A stretch of DNA of 6,859 bases from a bacterium UBP4_UBA6127 (lineage in GTDB: Bacteria > UBP4 > UBA4092). Numbering within the stretch: the first letter of the stretch is position 1; each line of letters begins with the position of its first letter. Both the position numbers and the translations under genes were made by a program. Location: positions 1 through 6,859 of the forward strand of contig DIVR01000050.1 in NCBI GenBank assembly GCA_002428325.1, read 5' to 3'. The notes under the pieces are model-generated. The model was not told the DNA's origin and did no database searches. It was given only the letters and a program-made list of their open reading frames with translations. This document shows, piece after piece, positions 1-6,816 of the stretch.

Positions 1-240
1 GTATTGCAACCACGAACGGTGGGTAAATCGGCTGGCACCCAACCAGACACTCACCCAGAAACTTTCGATGATCTGTACCGGATCGTAGCCTCGATTCGAC
101 CCCGGTTGGGGTAAAGGTAAGCTTTTTAATGGGTCCCGGATTCCGGTTTTATCCACCAACTCCTTCATTAATTTCATCCCGCCCCAGGGACTTATTTCCC
201 GATCGCTGTATTCAATTCTCAACGCCTCTTCGCTTCCCAT
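1..240 (-). CDS. IS1380-family transposase, N-terminal 80 codons (runs off left edge)
   Basis: The minus strand is open from an ATG at 240 to the window edge, giving 80 codons without a stop. The product begins MGSEEALRIEYSDREISPWG and continues with LPLPQPGSNRGYDP at about residues 41-54 and VSVWLGASRFTH at about 63-74. This pattern (IEYSD, SPWGG, PLPQPGSNRGYDP, WLGA.RF.H) is what I recognise as the conserved start of IS1380-family DDE transposases, which cut and reinsert their own element. The catalytic DDE residues lie further on and are outside the window, so it cannot be judged whether the gene is intact. A GAGGTG Shine-Dalgarno sequence lies 6 bases before the ATG; an in-frame GTG three codons upstream is a weaker alternative. 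GC is about 53%, above the neighbouring genes, which fits acquired DNA. It reads in the same direction as the recombinase gene beside it. Confidence 0.85.
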   Translation of the reverse strand, partial: MGSEEALRIEYSDREISPWGGMKLMKELVDKTGIRDPLKSLPLPQPGSNRGYDPVQIIESFWVSVWLGASRFTHRSWLQY

Positions 241-333
241 TTCCTTCACCTCTTGGGTGTTCCCTTTTTTGCCTTTTATTATATATTCTATGGGCCTTTT
301 CTGCTCCTCTTTATTTCTATTGCATGTTCTGGG
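241..333 (-). mobile_element. Leader and probable terminal part of the IS1380-like element
   Basis: This non-coding stretch precedes the transposase start. Read on the minus strand, a candidate element terminus begins at 333 with CCCAGAACATGCAATAG, directly next to TTAA (334-337), an AT-rich sequence that could be a target site. IS1380-family elements commonly begin with CC and make short target duplications. The other end of the element is outside the window, so neither the inverted repeat nor the duplication can be confirmed and the exact boundary is an inference. No gene is visible in this stretch. Confidence 0.35.
278..283 (-). promoter_or_regulatory. Candidate -10 box for the transposase gene
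   Basis: The minus strand reads TATAAT here, a perfect sigma-70 -10 hexamer. It would place transcription start near 271, about 30 bases before the transposase ATG. No convincing -35 hexamer lies 16-18 bases upstream, and the region is AT-rich, so a chance match is possible. Confidence 0.3.
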
Positions 334-355
334 TTAATAACACTTATATTTTCAG

Positions 356-1255
356 TTATTTATCTATCTTATTAACCGCCTCTCGCAGTCTCTTCGAGTT
401 AGTATGAGTATAAATCTGGGTAGTGGCAATTGAGGCATGACCTAATAGTGCTTGAATATCAAGAATATCTACATCCCGGTTATGGAGTAATGTGGCGAAA
501 GTATGCCTGAGTTTATGAGGGCTAAAATTATTGACTGAAATTCCGGCCAGCTTACGGTATTTATATACAATATCCCGCAAAGCCCTGATACTGATGCGCT
601 TTTTTTGCTTACTGATAATAAGGGCCTCGGTGTCTGCCATAGGCCGTATTGCTATGTATTTTCTTAAGGATTGAATCACCGGTTCAATTAGCGGAATGAC
701 TCTTTCTTTGGAGCCTTTTCCCATGACCTTGACTGAATTTTCATCAAAATTCAATGAATTTAGATTTAATCCCTGTAATTCACTGATTCGCATCCCGGTA
801 TAGCTGAAAAGTATCAAAATGGCAAAATCCCTGATACCTTCGGCATTGGTTTGATCAGGAGTCGCCAGAAGCCTTATTAACTCATTTTCCGTTAGATAGA
901 TGGGCAGTTTTTTGGGTATTTTCGGACTTTTTATTTCCAAGGTGGGATTATGGTCAATATATCTTCGGTCTTTTAAAAAAGTAAAAAATGACCTTAATGA
1001 AGAAATTTTCCTGGAAATCGTAATACTTTTACATTTGCTTTTTAAAAAGAGATTCTCAATATAGATTCTGATATCATCCTCATTGATAGAGGATATTGTT
1101 TTGAGTTGTTTTTCTTTCTTGTTTATTTGTAAATATTCTACAAAAGCCTCTAAATCCGAACCGTATTCTATCAAGGTCCCTTTAGCATAATTTCGCTCTA
1201 ATACCAGATAGGCTTTGAATGAATCTATCAGTTCCAGTATGGGTGTTTCTGCCAT
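356..1255 (-). CDS. xerC: XerC/XerD-type tyrosine recombinase (site-specific integrase)
   Basis: The 299-residue product is a tyrosine recombinase that would cut and rejoin DNA through a 3'-phosphotyrosine. The N-terminal SAM-like core-binding domain spans about residues 6-105 and the catalytic domain about 120-292. All catalytic residues are visible: Arg156 (TGMRISEL), Lys180 (GKGSKERVIPL), His247 and Arg250 (SPHKLRHTFATLL), His273 (LLGHASIATT) and nucleophile Tyr282 (IYTH). Length and spacing match housekeeping XerC/XerD (about 298 residues) better than most phage integrases. XerC and XerD resolve chromosome dimers at dif, but the gene could equally serve a mobile element. A TTG codon at 1294 would add 13 residues; the ATG at 1255 was chosen because GGGA lies 6 bases before it, the protein then aligns with family length, and the likely promoter leaves no leader for the TTG. 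It is transcribed divergently from def. Assignment to XerC rather than XerD is not certain. Confidence 0.9.
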   Translation of the reverse strand: MAETPILELIDSFKAYLVLERNYAKGTLIEYGSDLEAFVEYLQINKKEKQLKTISSINEDDIRIYIENLFLKSKCKSITISRKISSLRSFFTFLKDRRYIDHNPTLEIKSPKIPKKLPIYLTENELIRLLATPDQTNAEGIRDFAILILFSYTGMRISELQGLNLNSLNFDENSVKVMGKGSKERVIPLIEPVIQSLRKYIAIRPMADTEALIISKQKKRISIRALRDIVYKYRKLAGISVNNFSPHKLRHTFATLLHNRDVDILDIQALLGHASIATTQIYTHTNSKRLREAVNKIDK

Positions 1256-1454
1256 TTCCTGTCCCTTTTTCCTCTTAAATACCTTACTACCCAAAACATA
1301 TATTTTAGGCAGTTAGCTATCAACCTCAATATTTTCTATCTTTTGGATAAAAAAAGCAAGTTGGGGATAAAAAGAAGGCCCTTGCCTATCGAAAAGCATA
1401 GAAAGAAGACTTTTTCTTTTCAATTATTAACTTATTATGGAATAATCATTTATT
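1256..1454. other. Divergent intergenic region between recombinase and def
   Basis: This 199-bp AT-rich gap must hold the promoters for the minus-strand recombinase and the plus-strand def operon. GGATAAAAA occurs twice as direct repeats at 1345-1353 and 1365-1373, exactly 20 bp apart. For the def direction the candidates are weak: TTGGAT (1343-1348) with GATAAA (1366-1371) at 17-bp spacing, and a lone TATTAT -10-like hexamer at 1433-1438 without a -35. An AT-rich imperfect inverted repeat (1401-1407 with 1414-1420) is too weak to call a terminator. No small gene with a convincing start was seen. Confidence 0.5.
1302..1329 (-). promoter_or_regulatory. Candidate sigma-70 promoter for the recombinase gene
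   Basis: On the minus strand TTGAGG (1329-1324) and TAAAAT (1307-1302) are separated by 16 bases, matching the -35 and -10 consensus at 4/6 and 5/6 positions. Transcription would begin near 1295, leaving about 40 bases of leader before the ATG at 1255. The prediction is by eye only. Confidence 0.4.
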
Positions 1455-1976
1455 ATGTATGAAATATTGAAATATGGTAATCCATTATTGGAGAAAGAAT
1501 CCAGCCAGGTTTCCGGAATAGAACAAATACAGTTGGATATTCCAAAATTTGTAGAGACAATGTATACCCGAGATGGAGTTGGCCTGGCAGCTCCCCAGGT
1601 TGGAATTAACCAGCGGATAATAGCGGTCGATCCCACCCGAGGGCAATTCAAGAATAGCTTACTGGTTTTAATTAACCCCATTATATCCGGAAAGTCCGAT
1701 GAAATGGTTCTTGGGAAAGAAGGTTGCCTGAGTTTTCCGGAAATCGATGCGGAAATACTCCGTCATCAATCTATAATAGTATCCGCCATGAATCCCCAGG
1801 GCCAACTCCAAAATATCGAGGCAGAAGGTTTTCTGGCTCGAATTCTCCAGCATGAAATTGACCACCTGGATGGGATATTATTAGTAGATAGAATGTCCCC
1901 TTTGGAGCGAATACTGCTGGAAAATCCCCTTAAGAAAATAAAGAAAGAAACTTTAAAGAGTTTAAAACATCGTTAA
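1455..1976 (+). CDS. def: Peptide deformylase
   Basis: The 173-residue cytoplasmic metalloenzyme removes the formyl group from the N-terminal methionine of new proteins. All three family motifs are present: GVGLAAPQ at residues 41-48, EGCLSFP at 89-95 with metal ligand Cys91, and HEIDH at 133-137 with metal ligands His133 and His137 and catalytic Glu134. The LSFP variant (instead of LSVP) and the lysine-rich C-terminal tail (about 159-173) are within family range. Length is typical. The ATG at 1455 gives the usual start (MYEILKYGNPLLEKES). The Shine-Dalgarno signal is poor, with only a GGA about 13 bases upstream, and the next upstream ATG is followed at once by a stop. def is the first gene of the plus-strand run, 45 bases before fmt, the classic functional partner. 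Confidence 0.97.
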   Translation: MYEILKYGNPLLEKESSQVSGIEQIQLDIPKFVETMYTRDGVGLAAPQVGINQRIIAVDPTRGQFKNSLLVLINPIISGKSDEMVLGKEGCLSFPEIDAEILRHQSIIVSAMNPQGQLQNIEAEGFLARILQHEIDHLDGILLVDRMSPLERILLENPLKKIKKETLKSLKHR

Positions 1977-2021
1977 TATCACGATAAATTACATTAATTA
2001 TTACCCTATAAGGTTAATATT

Positions 2022-2990
2022 ATGAATATATTATTTATGGGAACACCTGAATGTTCCGTTCCCTCATTAGCTTCCTTGTATGATTTACCTCATAAATTGG
2101 TTGAGGTAATCACTCAACCCGATAAGGAAAAAGGGCGGAAACGAATTCTGACCCCAAGTCCGGTGAAAGAATTTGCCTTGGAGCATGGTCTTTCCTGTAA
2201 AACTCCCCTATCGATTAGAAAAGATTTAGCTTTTATTAAACAAGTGAGTGAGGTCCTAAAACCTGATTTGGTTATTGTCGTTGCTTTTGGCCAAATTCTT
2301 CCCCGGAATTTCTTGGAGATTCCTCCTTTGGGTTGTATCAATCTTCATTTCTCCCTATTGCCAGAATACCGGGGTGCCTCTCCAGTGGCCAGAGCTTTGA
2401 TTGATGGAAAGACTCAAACCGGTGTCAGTACCATGTATATGAATGAAGGTATAGATGAAGGAGATATCATCTTCCAGGAGATAGTCTCCGTGGATATTTC
2501 TGATAATCGATTCACATTAGAAAACAGATTGGCAACGATAGGAGCAAACCTCCTATTAAAAACCATCACTGCAATTGAGTCCAATTCAGTTCCCCGAATT
2601 CCCCAAGATTCAGCTAAAGCGACTTTTTGCCCCAAGATAACAACTGAAATGGGCAAAATAAACTGGAACCAAACATGCATTTCGATTCATAATCTGGTCA
2701 GGGGACTTAACCCCGACCCTATGGCATTTTCCTTTTTCCGTAATCAGCGAATCAGGATTCTGGAAACCTCACCTATGATGGATACAAGTGAAAAGATAAA
2801 TGGAAAGGCTGTTCCCGGAGAATATATTAGTATTTACAAAGGAAATCCCCAGGGTATCAAAGTCCAGACTGGAGATGGAGTCTTATTAATTCAAAGCCTG
2901 CAGCCAGATGGTAAAAAGCCCATGAACGCTATGGATTTTGCTAATGGATATCGAATTCAGCCAGGAGAAAGATTTGAGCAGGGTCTTTAA
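2022..2990 (+). CDS. fmt: Methionyl-tRNA formyltransferase
   Basis: The 322-residue enzyme transfers a formyl group from 10-formyltetrahydrofolate to Met-tRNA(fMet) for translation initiation. The N-terminal Rossmann-like formyltransferase domain (about 1-190) starts MNILFMGTPECSVPSL and carries VITQPDKEKGRKR (29-41), FGQILP (89-94), INLHFSLLPEYRGASP (106-121) and GIDEGDII (143-150). Asn107, His109 and Asp145 correspond to the catalytic triad of the family. The C-terminal OB-like domain (about 205-322) is present, with SIHNLVRGLNPDPMAF (221-236) and LQPDGKKPMNAMDF (293-306). This argues for a true tRNA enzyme rather than a sugar N-formyltransferase. AAGG lies 9 bases before the ATG. The stop codon abuts the next gene's start (TAAATG at 2988-2993), indicating coupled translation. 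Confidence 0.97.
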   Translation: MNILFMGTPECSVPSLASLYDLPHKLVEVITQPDKEKGRKRILTPSPVKEFALEHGLSCKTPLSIRKDLAFIKQVSEVLKPDLVIVVAFGQILPRNFLEIPPLGCINLHFSLLPEYRGASPVARALIDGKTQTGVSTMYMNEGIDEGDIIFQEIVSVDISDNRFTLENRLATIGANLLLKTITAIESNSVPRIPQDSAKATFCPKITTEMGKINWNQTCISIHNLVRGLNPDPMAFSFFRNQRIRILETSPMMDTSEKINGKAVPGEYISIYKGNPQGIKVQTGDGVLLIQSLQPDGKKPMNAMDFANGYRIQPGERFEQGL

Positions 2991-4367
2991 ATGAAATTAC
3001 CTTCCTTGCCAGTCATAAAAACATTGATTCCTGGACCCCATTCTAAGAAAATGGCTTCCGATTTACGTCGATATGAATGCCCTCAGATTACTTATATAGA
3101 TAAAGATTTTCCGGTTTTCTGGGAATCGGCCGATCTTTGTAGCATTCAGGATGTGGATGGGAATATTTATCTAGACCTGACAGCTGCCTTTGGTGTGGCG
3201 AATTGCGGTCATAATAACCCCGTGATTAACCGAGCGGCTAAAAAGCAAATGGATAAACTTACCCATGGAATGGGAGATGTCCACCCCACCCCTCTTAAAA
3301 TTGATTTGGCCAGGGAATTAGCCCGAATCACCCCGGGAAATCTTTCCTTATCTATTTTTTCCAGTTCAGGTTCAGAAGCAGTCGATACGGCTCTTAAAAC
3401 GGCATTTATGGCGACAGGAAAGCCGGGAATAATCAGTTTTGAGGGAGCCTACCACGGGTTGACTCTGGGAGCGTTGAATGCAACAGCCTGGGAAATGTTC
3501 AGAAAACCTTTTGCTCCCCTGCTCCCCTCTATCCACCATATTCTTCCCTTTCCGGATTGCTCTCCGGTTGGCCGCCAATTGACCGAGGATCAGCAATGTG
3601 AAAGAATCCTGGCTAACACCAGGCAAACAGTCAAAAAACAGGCAAAGACATCTCAGCCCATTGGCAGTATTATGATTGAGCCTGTTCAAGGCAGAGGTGG
3701 CAGCAGAATCCCTGTTAAGGGTTTTTTAAAAGGACTCAGAGATATTGCCGATGAATATGAGCTCCTTCTGATTTTTGATGAAGTCTATACTGGATTTGGC
3801 AGAACCGGAAATTGGTTTGCTTGTGAAGAGGAAAAAGTAATACCAGACCTCCTTTGCATTGGTAAAGGCATGTCGAATGGTTTCCCTATCTCAGCCTGTA
3901 TTGGTAAACGAAAAGTAATGGATCAATGGGGGCCTTCTCAGGGAGAAGCTATCCATACCAGTACTTTTTTAGGCCATCCGGTGGGATGCGCCATGGGTTT
4001 GGCTACGATTAAAGAAATGGAAAAAAAGAATATTCCCACTCAATCCAGGGAGAATGGTAGTTATTTTCTGAATCTATTAAATTCCACACTAAGGAAATAT
4101 GATTTTGTTGGAAATATTAGAGGCCGCGGCATGATGATTGGGCTGGAACTTATTAATCCTGGGAGCCTTAATGTTCCGGCTACAGAGACGGCTATTCAGA
4201 TTGTGAAGAAATCGTTAAAAAAGGGACTGATCCTTCTGGCTTCAGGTGAATATTCTAATATTCTTTGCCTGACGCCGCCTTTGGTTATCACCCGAAAACA
4301 GATTGATTTTTCCGTAACGGTTCTAAATGAGATATTTACTGAAATCAGCAAGGGTAGAACTCAATGA
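2991..4367 (+). CDS. Class III PLP-dependent aminotransferase
   Basis: The 458-residue protein is a fold-type I, class III (omega/4-aminobutyrate/ornithine-like) aminotransferase that would move an amino group between an amine or amino acid and an aldehyde or ketone. Visible motifs are the glycine-rich PLP-phosphate loop SSGSEA (125-130), AYHG (153-156), the PLP-nitrogen Asp263 in IFDEVYTGFGRTG, the Schiff-base Lys292 in IGKGMSNGFP, and the phosphate-contacting Thr in HTSTFLGHP (322-330). The C-terminal domain ends with NILCLTPPLVI (423-433). It is complete and of normal length. The start directly follows the fmt stop, with AGGG about 8 bases upstream, and its stop overlaps the next start by ATGA. 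The substrate cannot be read from sequence. Coupling to LuxE- and LuxC-like genes suggests that it accepts the aldehyde they produce; this is inference. A role in amino acid or polyamine metabolism is the main alternative. Confidence 0.92.
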   Translation: MKLPSLPVIKTLIPGPHSKKMASDLRRYECPQITYIDKDFPVFWESADLCSIQDVDGNIYLDLTAAFGVANCGHNNPVINRAAKKQMDKLTHGMGDVHPTPLKIDLARELARITPGNLSLSIFSSSGSEAVDTALKTAFMATGKPGIISFEGAYHGLTLGALNATAWEMFRKPFAPLLPSIHHILPFPDCSPVGRQLTEDQQCERILANTRQTVKKQAKTSQPIGSIMIEPVQGRGGSRIPVKGFLKGLRDIADEYELLLIFDEVYTGFGRTGNWFACEEEKVIPDLLCIGKGMSNGFPISACIGKRKVMDQWGPSQGEAIHTSTFLGHPVGCAMGLATIKEMEKKNIPTQSRENGSYFLNLLNSTLRKYDFVGNIRGRGMMIGLELINPGSLNVPATETAIQIVKKSLKKGLILLASGEYSNILCLTPPLVITRKQIDFSVTVLNEIFTEISKGRTQ

Positions 4368-5449
4368 TAATTGATGAACTGGACCAGAAAATCATTTCTC
4401 TAATCCAAAAAGGGGTTGATTCTCCACCCGATGATAAGGAATTTAGTGAATTGGCATTATCCTTATTTCAGTATCAATTCGATAATAATGAACCTTATCA
4501 GAAATACTGCAGATCTCTTTCGTTAACACCCGAACAAGTATCTTCCTGGAGAGAAATCCCGGCCGTACCGACATCGGCTTTCAAAGCGGTCAGACTTGCA
4601 TCTTTTCCTCCTGAGAAAACAATCAAAGTATTCCATACCAGCGGTACGACCCAAAGTAAATCGGGAGAACACTATTTGGATTCATTATCCTTATATCATG
4701 CCTCTTTGAACGATAATTTTAAAAAACATCTTTTACCGGAATACGAAAAAATCCCCATGCTTAGCCTGACTCCATCTCCCCTGGAAGCCCCCCATTCTTC
4801 CCTGATATTCATGATTGATGATTGCATGGAATTATTCAGTTCCATTGATAAAGCATTTTTTATTCTAAATGATGCGCTTGATACAAAAGGGCTTACCCGG
4901 AAACTAAAAAAGTATGAAGATTCCCAAGAGCCTATATTGCTTATGGGAACAGCTTTTTCTTTTGTCCATTGGATAGATTTTTGCACGGAAAATCATCTGC
5001 AATTTCATTTGAATCCTGAGAGCCGCATTATGGAAACCGGAGGTTTTAAAGGAAAATCCAGAGAAGTTGCCAAATCACTCCTATACGCAAAACTTGATGA
5101 ATTGTTTAATATCCCTCAAACACATATTATTAATGAATATGGAATGACTGAACTGGGAACCCAGTTCTATGATAATAAACTTTTTGAACAACCCTCTCCT
5201 GAAAAGGTATTCAAGAACATCCCTCCTTGGAGCCGTGTCCTGATTATTGATCCAGAAACGGGCCATCATGTAGAGGAAGGTAATCTGGGAATGATTAGAA
5301 TCATTGATCTATCCAATCGAGGATCGGTTATAGCCGTCCAGACTGAAGATATTGGATTTAAAATCCAGGATGGGTTTGATATTAAGGGACGCAATCCTAG
5401 AGCTATCCCAAGAGGGTGTTCTCTGGGAATCGATGAAATACTCTCATGA
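4364..5449 (+). CDS. LuxE-family acyl-protein synthetase (acyl-adenylating)
   Basis: The 361-residue protein resembles LuxE, the long-chain-fatty-acid/luciferin-component ligase of the bacterial fatty acid reductase complex, related to the adenylate-forming enzymes. It would activate a carboxylic acid with ATP to an acyl-AMP, hold it on a cysteine and pass it to LuxC. Supporting motifs are HTSGTTQSKSG (91-101, ATP/AMP loop), METGGFKGK (223-231), NEYGMTELGTQFYD (257-270, adenylation-core pattern), TED (327-329), GR (342-343) and the C-terminal RGCSL with Cys352. That cysteine lies nine residues from the end, as does the acyl-carrying Cys364 of luminous-bacterial LuxE as I recall it. It is shorter than full acyl-CoA synthetases because the large mobile C-terminal domain is absent, as in LuxE. 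It overlaps both neighbours by four bases (ATGA), with AAGGG about 9 bases before its ATG. The substrate is unknown and need not be a fatty acid. Confidence 0.88.
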   Translation: MIIDELDQKIISLIQKGVDSPPDDKEFSELALSLFQYQFDNNEPYQKYCRSLSLTPEQVSSWREIPAVPTSAFKAVRLASFPPEKTIKVFHTSGTTQSKSGEHYLDSLSLYHASLNDNFKKHLLPEYEKIPMLSLTPSPLEAPHSSLIFMIDDCMELFSSIDKAFFILNDALDTKGLTRKLKKYEDSQEPILLMGTAFSFVHWIDFCTENHLQFHLNPESRIMETGGFKGKSREVAKSLLYAKLDELFNIPQTHIINEYGMTELGTQFYDNKLFEQPSPEKVFKNIPPWSRVLIIDPETGHHVEEGNLGMIRIIDLSNRGSVIAVQTEDIGFKIQDGFDIKGRNPRAIPRGCSLGIDEILS

Positions 5450-6795
5450 AAGCTATGAATAACATCATTCTGCCTCCTCTTTTTCCCGGAGAAGTGCTGC
5501 CCCCTCTGAATGCCCTATTTGAGAAATCAATTGATACAGTAAAATCAATTCAATCCCTTCCCCTGCCTCTGGATACTTTAAAACATCGGCTAAATGAAAC
5601 ACTTCAATTCCATTCCCAATCAAAACTATCACAAAAAGACATTCTCGATACCCTGATTATTCTGGCTGAATCTTGGAAAAAGAAATCTTTTCCTTATCGA
5701 AAAGTAGCGGAAGAATGGTTACCAATTACGACTGGATTTTCGAGGGAAATGATCAGGGAGTGTTTGGATATTACTCTGGAAGAATTCAAACTGGATAAAT
5801 TGACCCAATGTTTCCTTGAACTTGGAATCTGTAACACGGAAAGTAAATTCCATTTACACATCCATGCCGGGAATGTGTTCACTTCAGGTTTATTCGGTAT
5901 TATTTATGGTTTGCTATCATTAAACCCTCAGCTGGTGAAACCCTCCAGTGAGGAACCCTTATTTCCTTGGCTCTTTGTTCATTCAATAATTATTCTTAAT
6001 CCATCTCTGGCAGCCCATTTAGCTTATTATAATTGGCCTGGGGGAACAAAAACCCATGAAGAGGTGGTATTTGCTTACTCCGATAAGATTTTTGCGTATG
6101 GAGACGATAATACCATTTCGGATATGAATAATAGAATGCCGTCTTCGGTTCAATTTCATGGATATGGACATAAATTCAGCTTTGGATTCATAAGCAACGA
6201 TAATTTATTGATGGAGGATTTCTCGGAAATTGCCAGAAGAATTGCTTATGATGTAGCTCTTTATGAACAGCAGGGATGTATGTCTCCCCATTTTATTCTG
6301 ATTGAATCTGATAGCTTCGATATTGTTGTAAAATTAGGAAATAAACTCGCTGAAGAAATGAATTCTTTAGAAGTAAAATTACCAGCCGGTATAAAATCTA
6401 TTGAGGAAAAATCCTTAATCAAATCAATCAGAGACGAACTCTCTTTTCAATCGTCATTAAACCATGGAATAAAACTTCTTGAAAGCAATAATTCTTTGAA
6501 TTGGACTGTAGTCTGCCTTCAAAATACCCAGGTACCTATATCCTGTTTAAATCGTTTTATTTATCTGGTACTCTTTCCTAAAAAAGAAACTATCGGGGAA
6601 CTTCTCAAGCCATTTATCGGGAAAATACAGACTATTGGATATTGGGGAAGCCTAAAACAACTAAATGGATTAACAAGTGAACTGTCAGCTCTCAGAGCGA
6701 ATAGATTCTGTCTTCTAGGTGAAATGCAAAAACCGGCTATAAAAGAAAGACATCGGGGAAAACCAAATCCTGAAGATTTCTACGAAAAATATTGA
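5446..6795 (+). CDS. LuxC-family acyl-CoA/acyl-protein reductase
   Basis: The 449-residue protein belongs to the LuxC acyl reductases, which are distant relatives of aldehyde dehydrogenases. They take an acyl group from LuxE (or CoA) onto a cysteine and reduce it with NADPH to an aldehyde. Visible family features are YRKVAEEWLPITTGFS (84-99), HIHAGNVFTSG (138-148), LVKPSSEEPLFP (163-174) with Lys165 in the cofactor region, AYGDDNTI (217-224), GYGHKFSFGF (239-248), the nucleophile Cys278 in YEQQGCMSP (near Cys286 of Vibrio LuxC), and LGEMQKP near 424-430. Length is slightly below the roughly 480 residues of luminous-bacterial LuxC. The ATG at 5446 lies in an ATGA overlap with the LuxE-like gene; an in-frame ATG three codons later is possible. 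It is the last gene of the run and ends 21 bases before the convergent tRNA. With no luciferase genes nearby, a role in light production is unlikely from this window. Confidence 0.9.
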   Translation: MKAMNNIILPPLFPGEVLPPLNALFEKSIDTVKSIQSLPLPLDTLKHRLNETLQFHSQSKLSQKDILDTLIILAESWKKKSFPYRKVAEEWLPITTGFSREMIRECLDITLEEFKLDKLTQCFLELGICNTESKFHLHIHAGNVFTSGLFGIIYGLLSLNPQLVKPSSEEPLFPWLFVHSIIILNPSLAAHLAYYNWPGGTKTHEEVVFAYSDKIFAYGDDNTISDMNNRMPSSVQFHGYGHKFSFGFISNDNLLMEDFSEIARRIAYDVALYEQQGCMSPHFILIESDSFDIVVKLGNKLAEEMNSLEVKLPAGIKSIEEKSLIKSIRDELSFQSSLNHGIKLLESNNSLNWTVVCLQNTQVPISCLNRFIYLVLFPKKETIGELLKPFIGKIQTIGYWGSLKQLNGLTSELSALRANRFCLLGEMQKPAIKERHRGKPNPEDFYEKY

Positions 6796-6816
6796 GGAGA
6801 ACTAAAACCAAAAAAA
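6796..6816 (-). terminator. Possible U-run end signal behind the tRNA gene
   Basis: On the minus strand the CCA end of the tRNA is followed immediately by seven T residues (6816-6810) and then GGTTTT. An ACCA/TGGT inverted repeat (6807-6810 with 6817-6820) surrounds the run but is too short to be a classical terminator stem. The tRNA acceptor/T-arm structure followed by a U-run might serve for termination. No terminator hairpin for the plus-strand operon is present in the same 21 bases. Confidence 0.25.

Noticed and set aside
129..407. Plus-strand open frame of 92 codons with a hydrophobic middle
   Set aside because: It is antisense to the transposase start and the recombinase end, has no family resemblance, and the minus-strand reading shows clear conserved motifs.
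1401..1420. AT-rich inverted repeat GAAAGAA / TTCTTTT as a terminator or attenuator before def
   Set aside because: The seven-pair stem includes a G-T pair and only one G-C pair, too unstable to be a credible hairpin.
3372..3689. Minus-strand open frame of 105 codons inside the aminotransferase
   Set aside because: It overlaps the conserved aminotransferase core, has an unnatural Cys/Arg-rich composition and no promoter or ribosome site of note.
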